The translations under genes were made by a program, and so were the position numbers. From positions 489,228 through 553,227 of the forward strand of contig NBIV01000013.1 of the NCBI GenBank assembly GCA_003194525.1: a stretch of DNA of 64,000 nucleotides, read 5' to 3'. The stretch comes from Gracilariopsis chorda. Taxonomy: Eukaryota > Rhodophyta > Florideophyceae > Gracilariales > Gracilariaceae. Below the pieces are notes generated by a model. The model searched no databases and was not told the origin of the DNA. It saw nothing but the letters and a program-made list of their open reading frames with translations. This document shows positions 1 to 10,423 of this stretch, in pieces (position 1 is the first letter of the stretch; each line of letters starts with the position of its first letter).

Positions 1-720
1 TACGACAACTTCGCCGATCAATCGGTACAGTTTCCGCCTTCAGGACACAACCTCTTGGGATTGATGTCGTTCCCTCCCCCGTACGACCAAATGTACTGGG
101 CGAAGGACCGTACCTATTGGAACGAGTTCACGGAACCTGAAGGTCGTATGCGCACCAATCTTGGGTATCTTTTCTGCTGGCACCAAGTAGAGTTCCATGA
201 CATGGAAGCTCCCGACAGGAGCGGTCTGTACCTTACGATGCCGTTCTTCCAGGATATAGACCGGCAGGATTTGTGGCGCGTGTCGAACCTTCTGGCAGTG
301 CCGACTCCTCCATTGGCAGCTTTCCACTCGAGGCAGATGGCTAATAACCCTACGGATAGACGCAACTGGCTAACCTGGCAGGTGCTCACGGTGGAGTGGG
401 CGGTCTTCGTCCTGATGGCCTTTCTCGATACCGGAAGGTTCGGCGTGCGATGCAACGTTCGTACTAATGATTACCGTGTCTGGAGCCACGATAACGCTTG
501 CCCGAGTCCTGTTGGTCGTTTGGTACGTCTCCCAAGGATGATCATTGTGTACCTTCGGGGACTAGGGATCCAGAACCTAGTGAGGGACACCGCCTATGGC
601 ACGGAGCGTGTTGAGAACCTATTGGATTATGTTCTCCGAGTGGATTGGGCGAACACGCCGGGCTACCTTTGGTACGATTATGAAACGGATAACTTTCAGG
701 CAATCCCGCACTATCCTTAA
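1..720 (+). CDS. Convergent accessory ORF of element 1, first part (5'-truncated by window edge)
   Basis: The frame is open from base 1, so the true start lies outside the window; 239 codons are visible before a TAA at 718-720. I do not recognise the family. The protein is rich in Trp, Tyr and Phe, with a hydrophobic stretch near the middle (LTVEWAVFVLMAFLD), and looks globular. It runs antisense to, and converges on, the gag-pol of element 1. Short similarities (GYLFCWHQVEFHD here, RYVAFPVWWRFHE there) link it to the minus-strand ORF at 15707-16700 in element 2. The next ORF continues in the same frame directly after the TAA, so the two may be one gene split by a single stop. Known plant Ty3/gypsy elements of the Tat lineage also carry extra ORFs, some of them antisense. 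Confidence 0.55.
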   Translation, partial: YDNFADQSVQFPPSGHNLLGLMSFPPPYDQMYWAKDRTYWNEFTEPEGRMRTNLGYLFCWHQVEFHDMEAPDRSGLYLTMPFFQDIDRQDLWRVSNLLAVPTPPLAAFHSRQMANNPTDRRNWLTWQVLTVEWAVFVLMAFLDTGRFGVRCNVRTNDYRVWSHDNACPSPVGRLVRLPRMIIVYLRGLGIQNLVRDTAYGTERVENLLDYVLRVDWANTPGYLWYDYETDNFQAIPHYP

Positions 721-723
721 GGC

Positions 724-1626
724 ATGGATGACGGTAAGAGTTACCCTGCGTTCTCATTGCAAGCCTTTCCGGATGTAATCCCCCGTAAGGACGTGGCGAA
801 TTACTATCCAAAGGCTCGAGGGTTCTCCGTTGTTTGTCTTGCGCCTGACGACATCCGTTTCGCTCTCCCCGCAATCCCCAGCGGCTTGGAGGACCTCGTT
901 GGGGGCGAACCTGTGGATCCCATCCCGAATGGCGTTCCACATTCTGCTCCAGTGGTTACGGAGCCGTTTGTGCCGGCGGTAGTCGCGCCAACGGTGGATC
1001 CCCCAGCTATTGCTGCTCCGCCTCCTGTGGTTGAGTTGGCTGCTCCCGAGGCAGTGGCTGAACCAGTGACAGCGGCTCCAGCGCTCACAATTGTTCCTGA
1101 GGTAACCACTGCCGGCGTCAGCGTGGCGCCGCTGCGTGAGCCCTCCAGGCAAGCGATCGCTGGCATGCTTGGTGTGGCGACGTATGCCACTTTGGAGAGC
1201 CTGTCAGCTGTAATGATCGCCAATGGTTACAGGGGCAATTGGCGCCTGGGAGACATGACCTCCAGGTCTTGGCTGCGCCGTTTGGTCAGGCTAGAAGCGC
1301 TACAGGCGGAGACGCAAGAACTGCGTTCCAACCTTGCTAGTGTCCTCCAGGAAAACATGGCGTCGCTCTACCAACGGGTGACTGAGAATATGGACCAGCG
1401 GTTTGGGCTCAATCTGGTTCACCTAACGGATTCCGAAGGTTCGCATGATCTGGACACGCTTCCCGAGTCGGTTCCGCCCCCAGCCCTTGGTAGCCAGTTT
1501 AAGCGTCGTAAGCGCAACCACCCGTCTAAGGGTGGTACTTCCAGCACTTCTGCTTCCGGTGGCGGTGCGGGGTCTTCCAGTGGTGCGCCGCCAGCGCCTT
1601 CTTCCTCTGGCGCGCTGCCCTCCTAA
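724..1626 (+). CDS. Convergent accessory ORF of element 1, second part
   Basis: A 300-codon ORF whose ATG follows the upstream TAA by one codon, in the same frame. The first 60 residues look globular. They are followed by a Pro/Ala/Val-rich low-complexity stretch (about 65-140), an alpha-helical segment with heptad character (about 150-225), a basic patch (KRRKRNHPSK, about 258-268) that could be a nuclear localisation signal, and a Ser/Gly/Ala-rich tail. No catalytic motif is visible and no family is recognised. It could be the C-terminal half of the preceding ORF after loss of an in-frame sense codon, a separate reinitiating cistron, or a readthrough product. Codon pattern and motif content match element 1 rather than host genes. 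Confidence 0.5.
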   Translation: MDDGKSYPAFSLQAFPDVIPRKDVANYYPKARGFSVVCLAPDDIRFALPAIPSGLEDLVGGEPVDPIPNGVPHSAPVVTEPFVPAVVAPTVDPPAIAAPPPVVELAAPEAVAEPVTAAPALTIVPEVTTAGVSVAPLREPSRQAIAGMLGVATYATLESLSAVMIANGYRGNWRLGDMTSRSWLRRLVRLEALQAETQELRSNLASVLQENMASLYQRVTENMDQRFGLNLVHLTDSEGSHDLDTLPESVPPPALGSQFKRRKRNHPSKGGTSSTSASGGGAGSSSGAPPAPSSSGALPS

Positions 1627-2398
1627 TGCGGCCATAATTGTAGCTCCCATTAGGGGAGAAATTCTTGAGGTAAACGACATGCGTTTGTGAGTTATCTCGC
1701 GCCATTGGCGCTATGGAGACCAGGGGCGACGGTTGAGCTTGGGCGTGCATTCCATTGGTTATCTTTGGCGGCGTAATGGGCCGCCATGCCGTTTCAGGAG
1801 CCAATGGGAAGCCAAAAATCTGGCGTGATCTTCCAACGGTTTCGTGTACCTCGGGCATCCGACTTCGGCTCCCTGGGGGTCACAGGTCCGTCGGAAAATG
1901 ATAGTCAAATAAAGCCACCGGTCCGCATGCCATTCCAGTGGTGTTCAAGCGCGCGCGTGTGCGCCCAAGGTTGATCAAATAAAGGAATTGACCAATTTTT
2001 TTGGGCGTGCCAAACCTTGGCCCGCGCCAGGCTCCCGCTTCAGCGGCGAAATCGCCTCAACGGGGTTGAAAAGGGCCATTGGAGTAGATTCCAAATCCGG
2101 TGTCGGCCTGCCTGTGCGCCGCCTCGTTTTCGAGTACGGCCGAATCTCTGTTTTTGGCCCGAAACCCGTGTTGCAAGCCATGTAAGAGAATGGAGGCTAT
2201 TACCAGTGGATTTTTCAACCGTCGCGCGCCATTGCAAGCGCTGCGCACGCTGTAAGTATGCCAGTGGTTAGATGATTAGTTAGCGGTTAGCCAGTTAAGA
2301 TTTGAAATAAACTGAGCCTTTTGTAATCGACTGATCTGTTGGCGTATTCCACGTGGGTAGAGCATGAGCGTGTAGTTGTGTGCACGTGCGCACGCGTG
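1627..2398. other. Convergent spacer of element 1, no gene seen
   Basis: This lies between the stop of the plus-strand accessory ORF and the stop of minus-strand pol. It holds seven CCANTGG heptamers (for example 1702, 1752, 1801, 1935, 2076, 2203, 2261). A short G-rich run on the minus strand at the pol stop (around 2410) resembles a polypurine tract, but no matching LTR start was found near 10.4 kb. Confidence 0.4.
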
Positions 2399-3289
2399 CT
2401 ACGTGTCATACGCCCCCTCCAAAAAGGCGTGCTCCGTGTGCCCTTGTTTTCGCCAGAACCGTCGGATAAAGTTCGTCGGGATGTGCCGGCGCGGTTCCCA
2501 AGAATCGCACTCCGGAGGATATCCATACCAGTGGACTTTGTATATGGGGTTGCCATGTTCGTCAACCCCTGCCGCGAGGATATCCTCGACGACATATTCC
2601 GTTGGTAATACCTCCTCTTGTAACTCCATGGTGTCCGTCGGACCCAAGCTCTTTGGGCGCGAGCTTGTAGACCTACTACCACTCCCTGGGGGCTCAGTTC
2701 CATTGAAGAAATCGCTCCCTACGCTGGAGTTTATGCCAAGGTTTTCCGCGGGTAGTGTTCCTAATGTGGGCAGGAGTCCAGGACGATGCGCCGGGCGCAG
2801 CGAACCATCAGGAAGCGCATCGCGCGGCGAAGCAGTCGCTTCGTCGCCCTGATCCAACGGCTCGTAGGCTTCTTCTGGAAGGTCTATATCATCCATTGGA
2901 GCAAAACCTAATGGGAGATCTCCCTCACCAACGAATTCCGCGCTTTCCAGTGGAAGAAACGATTCATCAGGTAAATCCATTTCTGCCAATGGAGCATAAT
3001 CACTGGCAGGACCGACCGTGGGGTCAACAGGGACTTCCTTAGGAGTCACAGCACTAGAGGAAACTTTTGGTAGACCACGGTAGCGAGTTTTCCCAGCCTT
3101 TGGTGTGGATCCATCGGGGATAGGAGCGCCATCCCGAGGCGGTGCCGATGGTTCTAATGGAGCAGCACTAGCCAGTGGAGCGTGTGAAACACGATCGACG
3201 GTGACGGTATCCTCAAGGCCATCGCGCTCGATCGTAACCGTATGGCTAGATGCTCGTAACACCTTGAATGGGCCAATGGATTTAGGCAA
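2399..3289 (-). pseudogene. Element 1 integrase C-terminal region, acidic linker and chromodomain
   Basis: The first residues (SIGPFKVLRA) match the SH3-like end of Ty3/gypsy integrases. A linker of roughly 190 residues rich in Pro, Asp, Glu and Leu follows, with a repeated pattern (DLPDESFLPLE, DLPEEAYEPLD). Residues about 246-290 form a chromodomain, with the aromatic cage and fold signature YVVEDIL...YKVHWYGY...WEP. In chromoviruses this domain binds methylated histone H3 and directs integration into heterochromatin. The frame is intact to a TAG at 2399-2401, but upstream integrase segments are broken, so the polyprotein cannot be made whole. Confidence 0.85.
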
Positions 3290-3457
3290 GAGCTTCCTAG
3301 AGGCTATTTCAATTTCCCCCAGAGGATTACTCTTGTCCGTAGGCGCGCGGTCCAGTAATATTAGTTCACCTGCCTTGAAGGTAGGTGTGAACTTAACAGT
3401 TTTGTCAAATTTTGCTTTGTACCTTAACTACGATCGCGATAGCGTAGTTCTCGCTGC

Positions 3458-4510
3458 CTATAGGATAGAATGGATCCGCCGGCGAGCATATCTCTTAGCC
3501 TGCGTAGGTGTCATTCCTTTGGTGATATCCTGAGGGAACCAAGAGGTTTTCACATCCACTCCCAATGGTAGCGGCTGCCGAGTCAGGGTGAGATCGAACG
3601 GTATAGTGCTAGTGGACTTATGCACCTGTGTGTTGTAGGCATAAACCAATGGTTCTACGTAGTCGTCCCAATCCAATTGGTGCTCAGCAGTGTAGTGTAT
3701 TAAACGGTTCGAAAGCATTTTGTTGAAACGCTCGGCTTGTCCATTGGTTTGTGGGTGGTATGCCGTCGTGGTTACGTGCTTGATACCTAAGGTAGCACAG
3801 ACGTGCGAGAAGAACTTCGACACGAACTGTGTGCCATTATCCGCCGGGAGATAAAGCGGCAAACCATAAGGATAGACCCAGTGGGTAATAAACGCCATAG
3901 CGACATACGTAGCGGTAGTCGTCCTGAAGGGAATAGCCCGTGTGGTCTTGGTAAACCTATCGGTAATAACCAAGATGAATTGGTTCCCGTGGGTGGACTT
4001 CGGCAGTGGACCGAGTATGTCCATTACCATGAACTCCAGTGGTCCAGCCGCTGGAAAGAGCTTGAGCTTAGCCTTATGGCGAGCTCGTGTCCCACGGATC
4101 TTCGCACAAGAAGTGCACGTCCTTGAGGTGTTCCAAAGATCATTCGCCATGGAGGTCCAATAGAAGTGCTTCCTAAGGGTTTGATACATGCGTGTGCCTC
4201 CAGGGTGTCCCGCAAACCGAGGGTAGTGAGCGAGGTATAGGAACCGCGCCTATAGGGACTTAGGAATGACCTTCTGGATAGAACCATCCAAAGGAGACCT
4301 TCGGCATAGTAATCCGAATTGGGCAAATTCATAAAGACATCCACTGGTTCCAACAAGCTGCGCTTTCCCTTGGCAGAACTCATCATCCTTCTGCGCCTGC
4401 AGGAGATCCTGTAGGGTGATAGGGAGTAGTTCCTTCTCATCTGGTGTAGCATTCGAGATGCAGTGGTATCGGATCACCGAATGATGAGTTAAGTCGAGGA
4501 CGACATTCAT
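3458..4510 (-). pseudogene. Element 1 integrase (zinc-binding and catalytic core)
   Basis: The core carries the retroviral-type D,D,E triad in its usual surroundings: MDILGP, ADNGTQF and GQAERFNK. Upstream, Cys pair CTSCAK and a His pair near 4210-4240 (AHYPRFAGHPGG, in frame with the core) make the HHCC zinc domain. Residues encoded at 4510-4250 are the linker that normally precedes this domain. They lie in the same overall frame but are cut off by a stop at 4250, so at least one lesion separates the two pieces. The integrase would join cDNA to host DNA; this copy is inactive. Confidence 0.85.
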
Positions 4511-4535
4511 AGCTTTTGGCTACAGTACATGGTTG

Positions 4536-5141
4536 TACAGCGAGGTTTAGGAAAGGAACCCCTTTATGGAAGAATGTGAACTAAGAGTAGTGAGTTTTGG
4601 TACTGTAGTGGGCCTCCACTAATTATTAGTTTTATTCTACTTTATTTATTGTTAATGTAGTTAGTGGAGAGCCACACATTTAGGCATTACAGTCAAACTA
4701 CTGCATGGCTTCGCAGCCTAGTAAAGGGCGACCTGCCCAGGGGAGGGAGGCGAAGGCCAACCAACACCCCCAACTCAAGACCTTTTCGTCAGACCGTGAG
4801 AATCCTAAGTCGTATTCGACACAGGGGCACCTATAGCATCAGTGCTTAATTGCTTCTGAGCTATAGCTCTTTGTTCCGAGGATACCCTCACGTGTCGTAC
4901 AGCTGACTGTGTATGTTTTGTTATTCTGTTTGTTGTTTTGTTGTGTTTGCCACAGGATCATCTGATATTGTTATCTGTTGGCTACGCTGGGTCTCCGCTC
5001 TCGGACACATTACTCACACTCGTGATTTTCTCGCTACTGGTGCTCACACCGTGGTACTGACTTCTAGCCCCGTCGCTCGCAAGGCCACACCCACAACCGT
5101 GGTTCGTTTGTGGCTTTCCACCCCGCTACCGAGGCCGTACA
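4536..5141. repeat. Candidate solo LTR inserted in element 1 between RNase H and integrase
   Basis: Coding similarity of element 1 pauses here for about 600 bp. The segment begins TGTAC and ends GTACA, a 5-bp inverted terminus with the TG...CA ends of LTRs. It has an AT-rich block (about 4620-4660) that could hold core promoter or polyadenylation signals. It contains no CCANTGG heptamer, unlike the surrounding element. Its end (TGGCTTTCC...CCGCTACC) resembles a stretch near 17931-17950 at the 3' end of element 2, so the two may be related LTRs. No convincing target duplication was found (ATGGT left, GGCAT right), which keeps confidence low. Confidence 0.35.
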
Positions 5142-5145
5142 GGCA

Positions 5146-7524
5146 TTAGTGGAATACCACATCTGTCACAACAGCATTAACCTCAAGGACCACTTCGTCA
5201 TCCAATAGCTCCTGCAGCCAGTCAATTACGTATACCTCCTCCGGATCAACGTCGTCGTCACCATCGGAGCATACCACTTGGGCGAGCAGTACGTCATCCT
5301 CTGGATCTGTCTGGTATCCCTCGAGGTTCGGAGTTGATATATCGTCGTCCAAAGGGGTTTCGTCTGTTCCATCGGTAAGTATGCGGCTGAGCGCATCAGC
5401 CGCCTGGCGTTTAACCCCTGGCCTGTAGGTAACTTCGTATTCGAATTCGAAGAGCCGCAATCCCCATCTCGCGAGCCTACTGGATGTCTCAGTCACATTC
5501 AGCAACCAGCGGAGCGAGTGGTGGTCGGTCCTAATCGTAAACCGAACTCCCTCAAGGTAAGGCCTTAAGGTTAGAACTGCCCATACGATAGCAAGGCATT
5601 CCTTTTCGGTAGTAATGTAGTTCCTTTAGGCACTGTTAAGGGTACTACTCCATTATCCGATGGGTCGATAATCCTTTGGTGATTCTTGTTCCTGAAAGAG
5701 AGCACATTCAACCTGTCCATCGGATGCGTCCGTATCTAGCAGGTACGGTTAACCAGGCTTGGGCAACGCCAATATCGGAGGGTTCAGTAGCTTATCCCTT
5801 AAGGTATCAAAGGACTTGTACTGTTCTTCCGTTAGGCAATCAAATTCCGATGGCATGCCCTTGTTGAGCATCTCGTTGAGGGGCGCTGAAATCTTTGAGA
5901 AGCCCTCAAAGATCCGACGGTAGACATTACAAAGCCCAAGGAAGGAGCGCAGTTCAGTGTGAGTCCTCGGGGGTTTCGCCTGGCGGATGGCATCTGTTGT
6001 CTGCTTGGCTACCTCGAGTCTACCCGGATGAACCACATGGCCAAGATAATCCACAGAGGCTTGGAAAAAGAAGCATTTAGGCAGCTTCAATGTTATTCCA
6101 GCCTCGCGGAGAATCTTTAGGACAGTCCTCACGTGGGTGAAATGCTCCCGTATGGTTGTTGAAAAGATGATCACGTCATCCAAGTAAACCAGCGCAAACT
6201 TCTATTTAACCCTAGGGAGGATTATATCCATTGCCCGTTGGAAGGTTGCGGGTGCGTTCATTAAACCAAAGGGCATCCATGTAAAACGGAACAATCCCTC
6301 GTGGGTTGTGAACGTGATCAGGGGCTTTGCGTCGTCATCCAACGGTATCTGCCAATAGCCCCAATTGGCATCCAGCGTTGTGAATACCACTGCTTCACCT
6401 AAGGAATCGAGGCAGTCATCCATTCTAGGTATCGGGTAACTGTCCGGTTTGGTCATTGCGTTTAACCTTCGGTAGTCAATGCAGAACCTGACGAAGCCAT
6501 CCTTCTTCGCCGCAAGGACGAAGGGACTTGCCCATTGGGATTCGTGAGGCGGAGCTGGCTCGATGACGTTAGCTTTACGCATCTTTGCCATCTGCTCGGC
6601 CACGATTTCGCGTCCCTTAAGGCCTGTCCTATACGGGTGTTGGAACACTGGTTTGGCGTCATCCCTAAGGTCAATGCGGTGCTTCGTGGCACGAATCTCG
6701 CCCAATTGGCCAGACCACATGGATTTGAATTCCCGGAGGAGTTCTATAACCTGAGGACGATAGGATTCGAATTCCTTCCAAAGGTTTACCTCCCCCTCCC
6801 AACTTTCGACGTCCTCGTCGGAGGTTGGGGTGAGTTCATCCCATGAGGCTGCCATGATTGCCATTGGAGCTGGGAGCGCTATCCCAATTATTGTACCTTT
6901 AGGTAGACGTACCGGGCGGTCCCGAAAGTTACTTATCTGAACCAAAAAGGGTACCATTGGTCTGCAGTCCATAATTTCGTTGGCCATCAAGGACAAATGG
7001 TGGTCAATACTCCGAGGGTGATTATGCAGCGTCACGAGAGAAGCGGTCTCGCAGGTGACCTGAGCGGTAATCTGCGTCATCGGTGGTATCGATATCGCTT
7101 TCCATAACCGAACCTTATTGGATACGGTATTCTGCGCCAGTGGAGGTCGACACGGGCTAGCCTCGGGACCAGATTTGGAACCGATGATAGCCACAGGACG
7201 GGTGCGGTAGAAAGACACCTTCCGGAGGTCAGGATAGATCGCTTTGACATAGCGGTCTATAAAAGACGTCCCTAGGAGACATTCTGTGCCTAAGGTAGGA
7301 CAGACAAGGAACCAAGTGCGAACCTGAAGGTCACCCAACTGTACGCAAAGTGGAATGATTCCTTTAATGTCCATCGGTCGTTTCGACGCATCTGTAACCT
7401 TAGGAGTCTTCCGTACCTGCACTGCATCCTCCCAACCAGGTGGTAAAACCTTCGGATGAACCAAATTTGGACCGACCCCAGTGTCCAGGACGCTTGTGAC
7501 GACCCGAGACCTAGAGGCAGTCAA
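5146..7524 (-). pseudogene. Element 1 protease, reverse transcriptase and RNase H
   Basis: Read from 7524 downward: a retropepsin with LDTGVGPNLV, then the RT palm with RFCIDYRRLN, TLDANWGYWQI, FTWMPFGLMNAPATFQ and the catalytic YLDD, then the RT thumb (TELRSFLGLCNVYRR), and the end of RNase H with its trailing YRPGVKRQAADALSR. A single TAG at 6202-6204 interrupts the RT five codons before YLDD, where element 2 has Trp. About 240 bp between 5506 and 5748 are also broken. The three large pieces share one frame. An acidic tail (about 5150-5380) follows ADALSR. Family assignment is certain; activity is lost. Confidence 0.9.
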
Positions 7525-7748
7525 TCCAACGGTGTGTCGTACTTTTTAATTCTCCTTCCGCAGCATACAAACTGGCGTAGCCCCAGCGGCTTCCATTTCA
7601 TCACATCATTGGTTTAAGGTTAGGTCATCATCCGTTGGGCTTTCCGGTTTAGTTACCAAAGGAGAACGAGATTCCTGTGGGGGAACCATATCACCTTCGG
7701 CAGTGAGGCGGGAATCCTCGGAGGGGCGGTTCGCCTCGCATCGCTCCT

Positions 7749-9938
7749 CTAGGCGTTTTCCGACATAGTTTCTCCACCAATGGCCGGTTCAATACCAGTG
7801 GTCGGTGCTCCCTCTGTAGCATCCATTGGCATCTCCGGGCGTCCATTATCCTCCGGGATTGAGACAACGTTGACCTGTGGAGCCCTGGAGGGCATAGCCA
7901 TTGGTGTAACGTACCTGGACGAACCAGGGGATGACGTGTACCTCGGAGCCTGACGGGTGAGCATTCCTTTGGAACGCCGAGGGTGGTAGTTCTCATTCCT
8001 TAAGGCAAGGAGTTTCTCCTGCGTTTCCTCAGGTAAGAACTTCATGCAGTCACAAGGTGTAACCTTGGACAAGCATATGTAGCAAGCCTGAGGAGCGCGC
8101 TGAAAAGTATCCCTACGAGGTTGAGTGAGCGAATACCTCGGCGTGGGCTGACCTGAAGGAGTGGTCGCGCCAGTACCAGTGGACGGGATAGACGGCGGAC
8201 CTGAAGGAGCTGAACCAAAGGAAACTGCGAGGATGTACCCCTCGTCCTCCAGTATTCTTGAGGTACTTCCATCGGAGCTCTCGACCATATTGGCATGAGA
8301 GAATTTCCTGACAGGAGTCGTCCTTCCTCTCGTGTCGTGGTCAGTTGCCCGGCGGGATGTCCTGTAGGTTTTGCCATAGCCTTCGGCGAAGTTCACCAAT
8401 TGCCTATAGGAGATATCTTGATGAGCCATATGGTGATTGCGAACGTGAGTCCGTATGGCAGGCAGCAACCCAGCGATGAAATGCTGCTTCAACCTACCTT
8501 CGGAAAACACGTTCCCGCACCTGTAAGCTTTTCTCCAAAGGTTATCGGCGAAGTCCTTCTCGGCCATATTGGAACTTTGCCTAAAGGAGATCACATCCTG
8601 ATGGGCGTCCATAATGACGTCGTCCGTCGCATATGTTTCCAATAGGTAATGCACCACCTCTGGGTGAGACCTTAGGAGCTCCCTGTTGGTAGCATCCACT
8701 GGGTCAGTAGTCCCAGAAATCTTAGAAACCACATGGTCGTGCGCTTGCCCATGGAGGAAGAACTGAAAAAGATACAGAGCGGCACCCTCGTGGATACCGT
8801 TCTGGTCGCAGGCCGTGCGGAACAGACTCAGAAACCTTAGGATAGAAATAGGGTCGGAGCCCGAGAACTTCTCCGTAATGGTTAGCTGCATCCGTTTGGC
8901 CCACTTGGTGACATTCTTTGCCACCGAGTTCGTGTACCAAGTGGAACGATCAGCCAAACGGTACGTGCGGTACTTCTATACTCTCTTGAAAAGTTCATTG
9001 GTAGTTGCCAACGGTTTGAGGCGTCGAACAGCCGCCTCATCCGTCTCTGAGCCACTGGAACTCGACGAGTCTGAATCAGACTCGCTACCGCTGGAGTCCC
9101 TTCGGCTTTTCCTCTGGTTCTTGGACTTCTTCGTGTGATTACGTCTCTTCTTCCTACGGTCAGCGCGGCTGGAATCCAATGGTGGCTCTTCATCTTCAGC
9201 CTCAAACCCAATGGAGTCGACGGGGCGCTGGGCCCGGTTGTACCTCATGGGTTGCACGTCCATTGGGCCTTCTTGCCGAGGAGCATCCCTTCTGATCCCT
9301 GGGCGTGGGCCCGATTGGTCTACCTGTGGTGGAATCCGGCGAGAGGCTGTCAAAGCAGCTGCTCCCGGTGGTTCTGAACGAAGTTGCCATACAGATACCA
9401 ATGGATTACTTTGAGTTCCGCCCATGATGGGTGGCGTGGTGCCTACCTGGCGTTCCACCTCACGGCGAATACCAATGGCGAGGGAGTCCACAAAGGAATC
9501 AGACTCCAATACCTTAGGCAGTACTCGTTCAGCCAACTGATCTGCGTGCTCCGCGAGGGCGACTGTCACCGGGAGATCCACAAGGGTTTCTAAACGGGCG
9601 TCGAGCATCTCGCGAACCCTCGGCCATAGGAGGTCAGCGATTCCACTGGTAGTAACAGCTCAAATGGTATTCGGCGGTCCTGCCTGTGGTTTATTGAGGT
9701 GCGAGCGGTACTTGTCCAGCCTCCCACGGAGTCGCTCAGCCAAAGAGGCGTTACGAGCGATATCCTCTGGGTTATCCACTGGTGTGAGAAGGTTTACCTG
9801 TGGCAGTGAGCCCGTGCACTGGCGGTCACTTGCGTTGTCGCCGGAGGGTCCGTTGGCAGTAGCGGATGCCTGAGGAGTTTCCAATGGTTGAGCCACTGGT
9901 GTACGGGATTCTTCCTGAACGGGGGGTTGGTTATCCAT
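7749..9938 (-). pseudogene. Element 1 gag polyprotein
   Basis: The ATG at 9938 opens a frame of about 730 codons to a TAG at 7749, interrupted in frame by TGA at 9660-9662 and TAG at 8976-8978. The N-terminal part is disordered (Pro, Gln, Ser). A middle part has a basic run (DRRKKRRNHTKKSKNQRK) next to a Ser/Asp/Glu run. The segment from about 8950 downward matches a retrotransposon capsid domain (FSGSDPISILRFLSLFRTAC and following helices). A Cys cluster (CYICLSKVTPCDC) near 8060 stands where a zinc knuckle is expected, but it lacks the His of CCHC. The protease frame starts about 225 bp downstream in another frame. Confidence 0.8.
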
Positions 9939-10423
9939 TATGGTGATGCTTCAAGTACCAGTCCGTCGGTAGTCAACTTCCAATGGTAGGATTCCTGCAG
10001 TTCGTCACTCCAATGGTGCACAAACTGTGAGCCATGCGGAATCCAATGCTTCTAGGTTGGGAGACCAAAAATGTAAGATAGCGAGCACGGAGCGCTACCC
10101 ACGGAGGAATCCAAAGAAAATTGTGCCAACGGCGAGAACAATGGTACGAAAGGCGCACTCGGGCGATACTAAATGCCGTGCCTACAGGAGGTGGCGTGCG
10201 GCGTAATAGCGACGTAGAAGCCTGAAGGAATTAGAGTGAAACTAACCAAAGGAGGGCTAGTAGACTCAAGAGGGTCTCTGACTTTACCTGAGGAGGTAGG
10301 CGCAGCTCAAGCAGCATAATTATCTGCTGCGAGACGCCTCTACCTCACGTGCAGTGCACTGTAACGCAGTGCACCACGTGTACTACCTATACTACCTATG
10401 GTTCTAAAACTAATAGTTAAAAA
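9939..10423. other. Element 1 leader and probable remnant of its 5' LTR
   Basis: No ORF of note. It carries two CCAATGG heptamers (9980, 10010) and several other CCNNNGG sites, so it belongs to element 1. Around 10330-10375 there is a run of self-complementary CACGTG/GTGCAC-type words. An LTR ending on the minus strand at about 10072 (reading ...CTTACA) is possible, but its outer edge is not resolved and no partner LTR lies in the window. Confidence 0.35.
10053..10067 (-). promoter_or_regulatory. Candidate tRNA primer binding site of element 1
   Basis: On the minus strand the sequence TGGTCTCCCAACC follows a possible LTR end (TTACA) after four bases and lies 115 bp before the gag ATG. Primer sites start with TGG because they pair with the CCA tail of a tRNA. 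The LTR itself is not proven, so this is a positional guess. Confidence 0.25.

Larger units (their letters stand above)
1..10423 (-). mobile_element. Decayed Ty3/gypsy chromovirus-type LTR retrotransposon (element 1)
   Basis: Read on the minus strand, the order is gag (9938-7749), protease-RT-RNase H (7524-5146), integrase (4510-3458) and a chromodomain tail (3289-2399). That is the Ty3/gypsy order, and the chromodomain points to the chromovirus branch. A plus-strand accessory ORF (1-1626) lies downstream of pol and probably belongs to the element: a similar ORF sits in the same place in element 2, and the region shares the element's CCANTGG enrichment. In-frame stops in gag and RT, frame changes and a 606-bp insertion show this copy is dead. 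No LTR pair is visible; the 3' LTR is probably left of the window. The right edge is inferred from where element 2 coding begins. Confidence 0.85.

Noticed and set aside
2280-2410. 3' LTR of element 1 directly after the pol stop
   Set aside because: A G-rich run is followed by TATGACACG, but no similar sequence was found near 10.1-10.4 kb, and the accessory ORF beyond suggests the 3' LTR lies left of the window.
718-9662. Stop-codon reassignment as the reason for TAA/TAG/TGA within element 1 frames
   Set aside because: All three stops occur, and host genes in the window use ordinary termination; decay is simpler.
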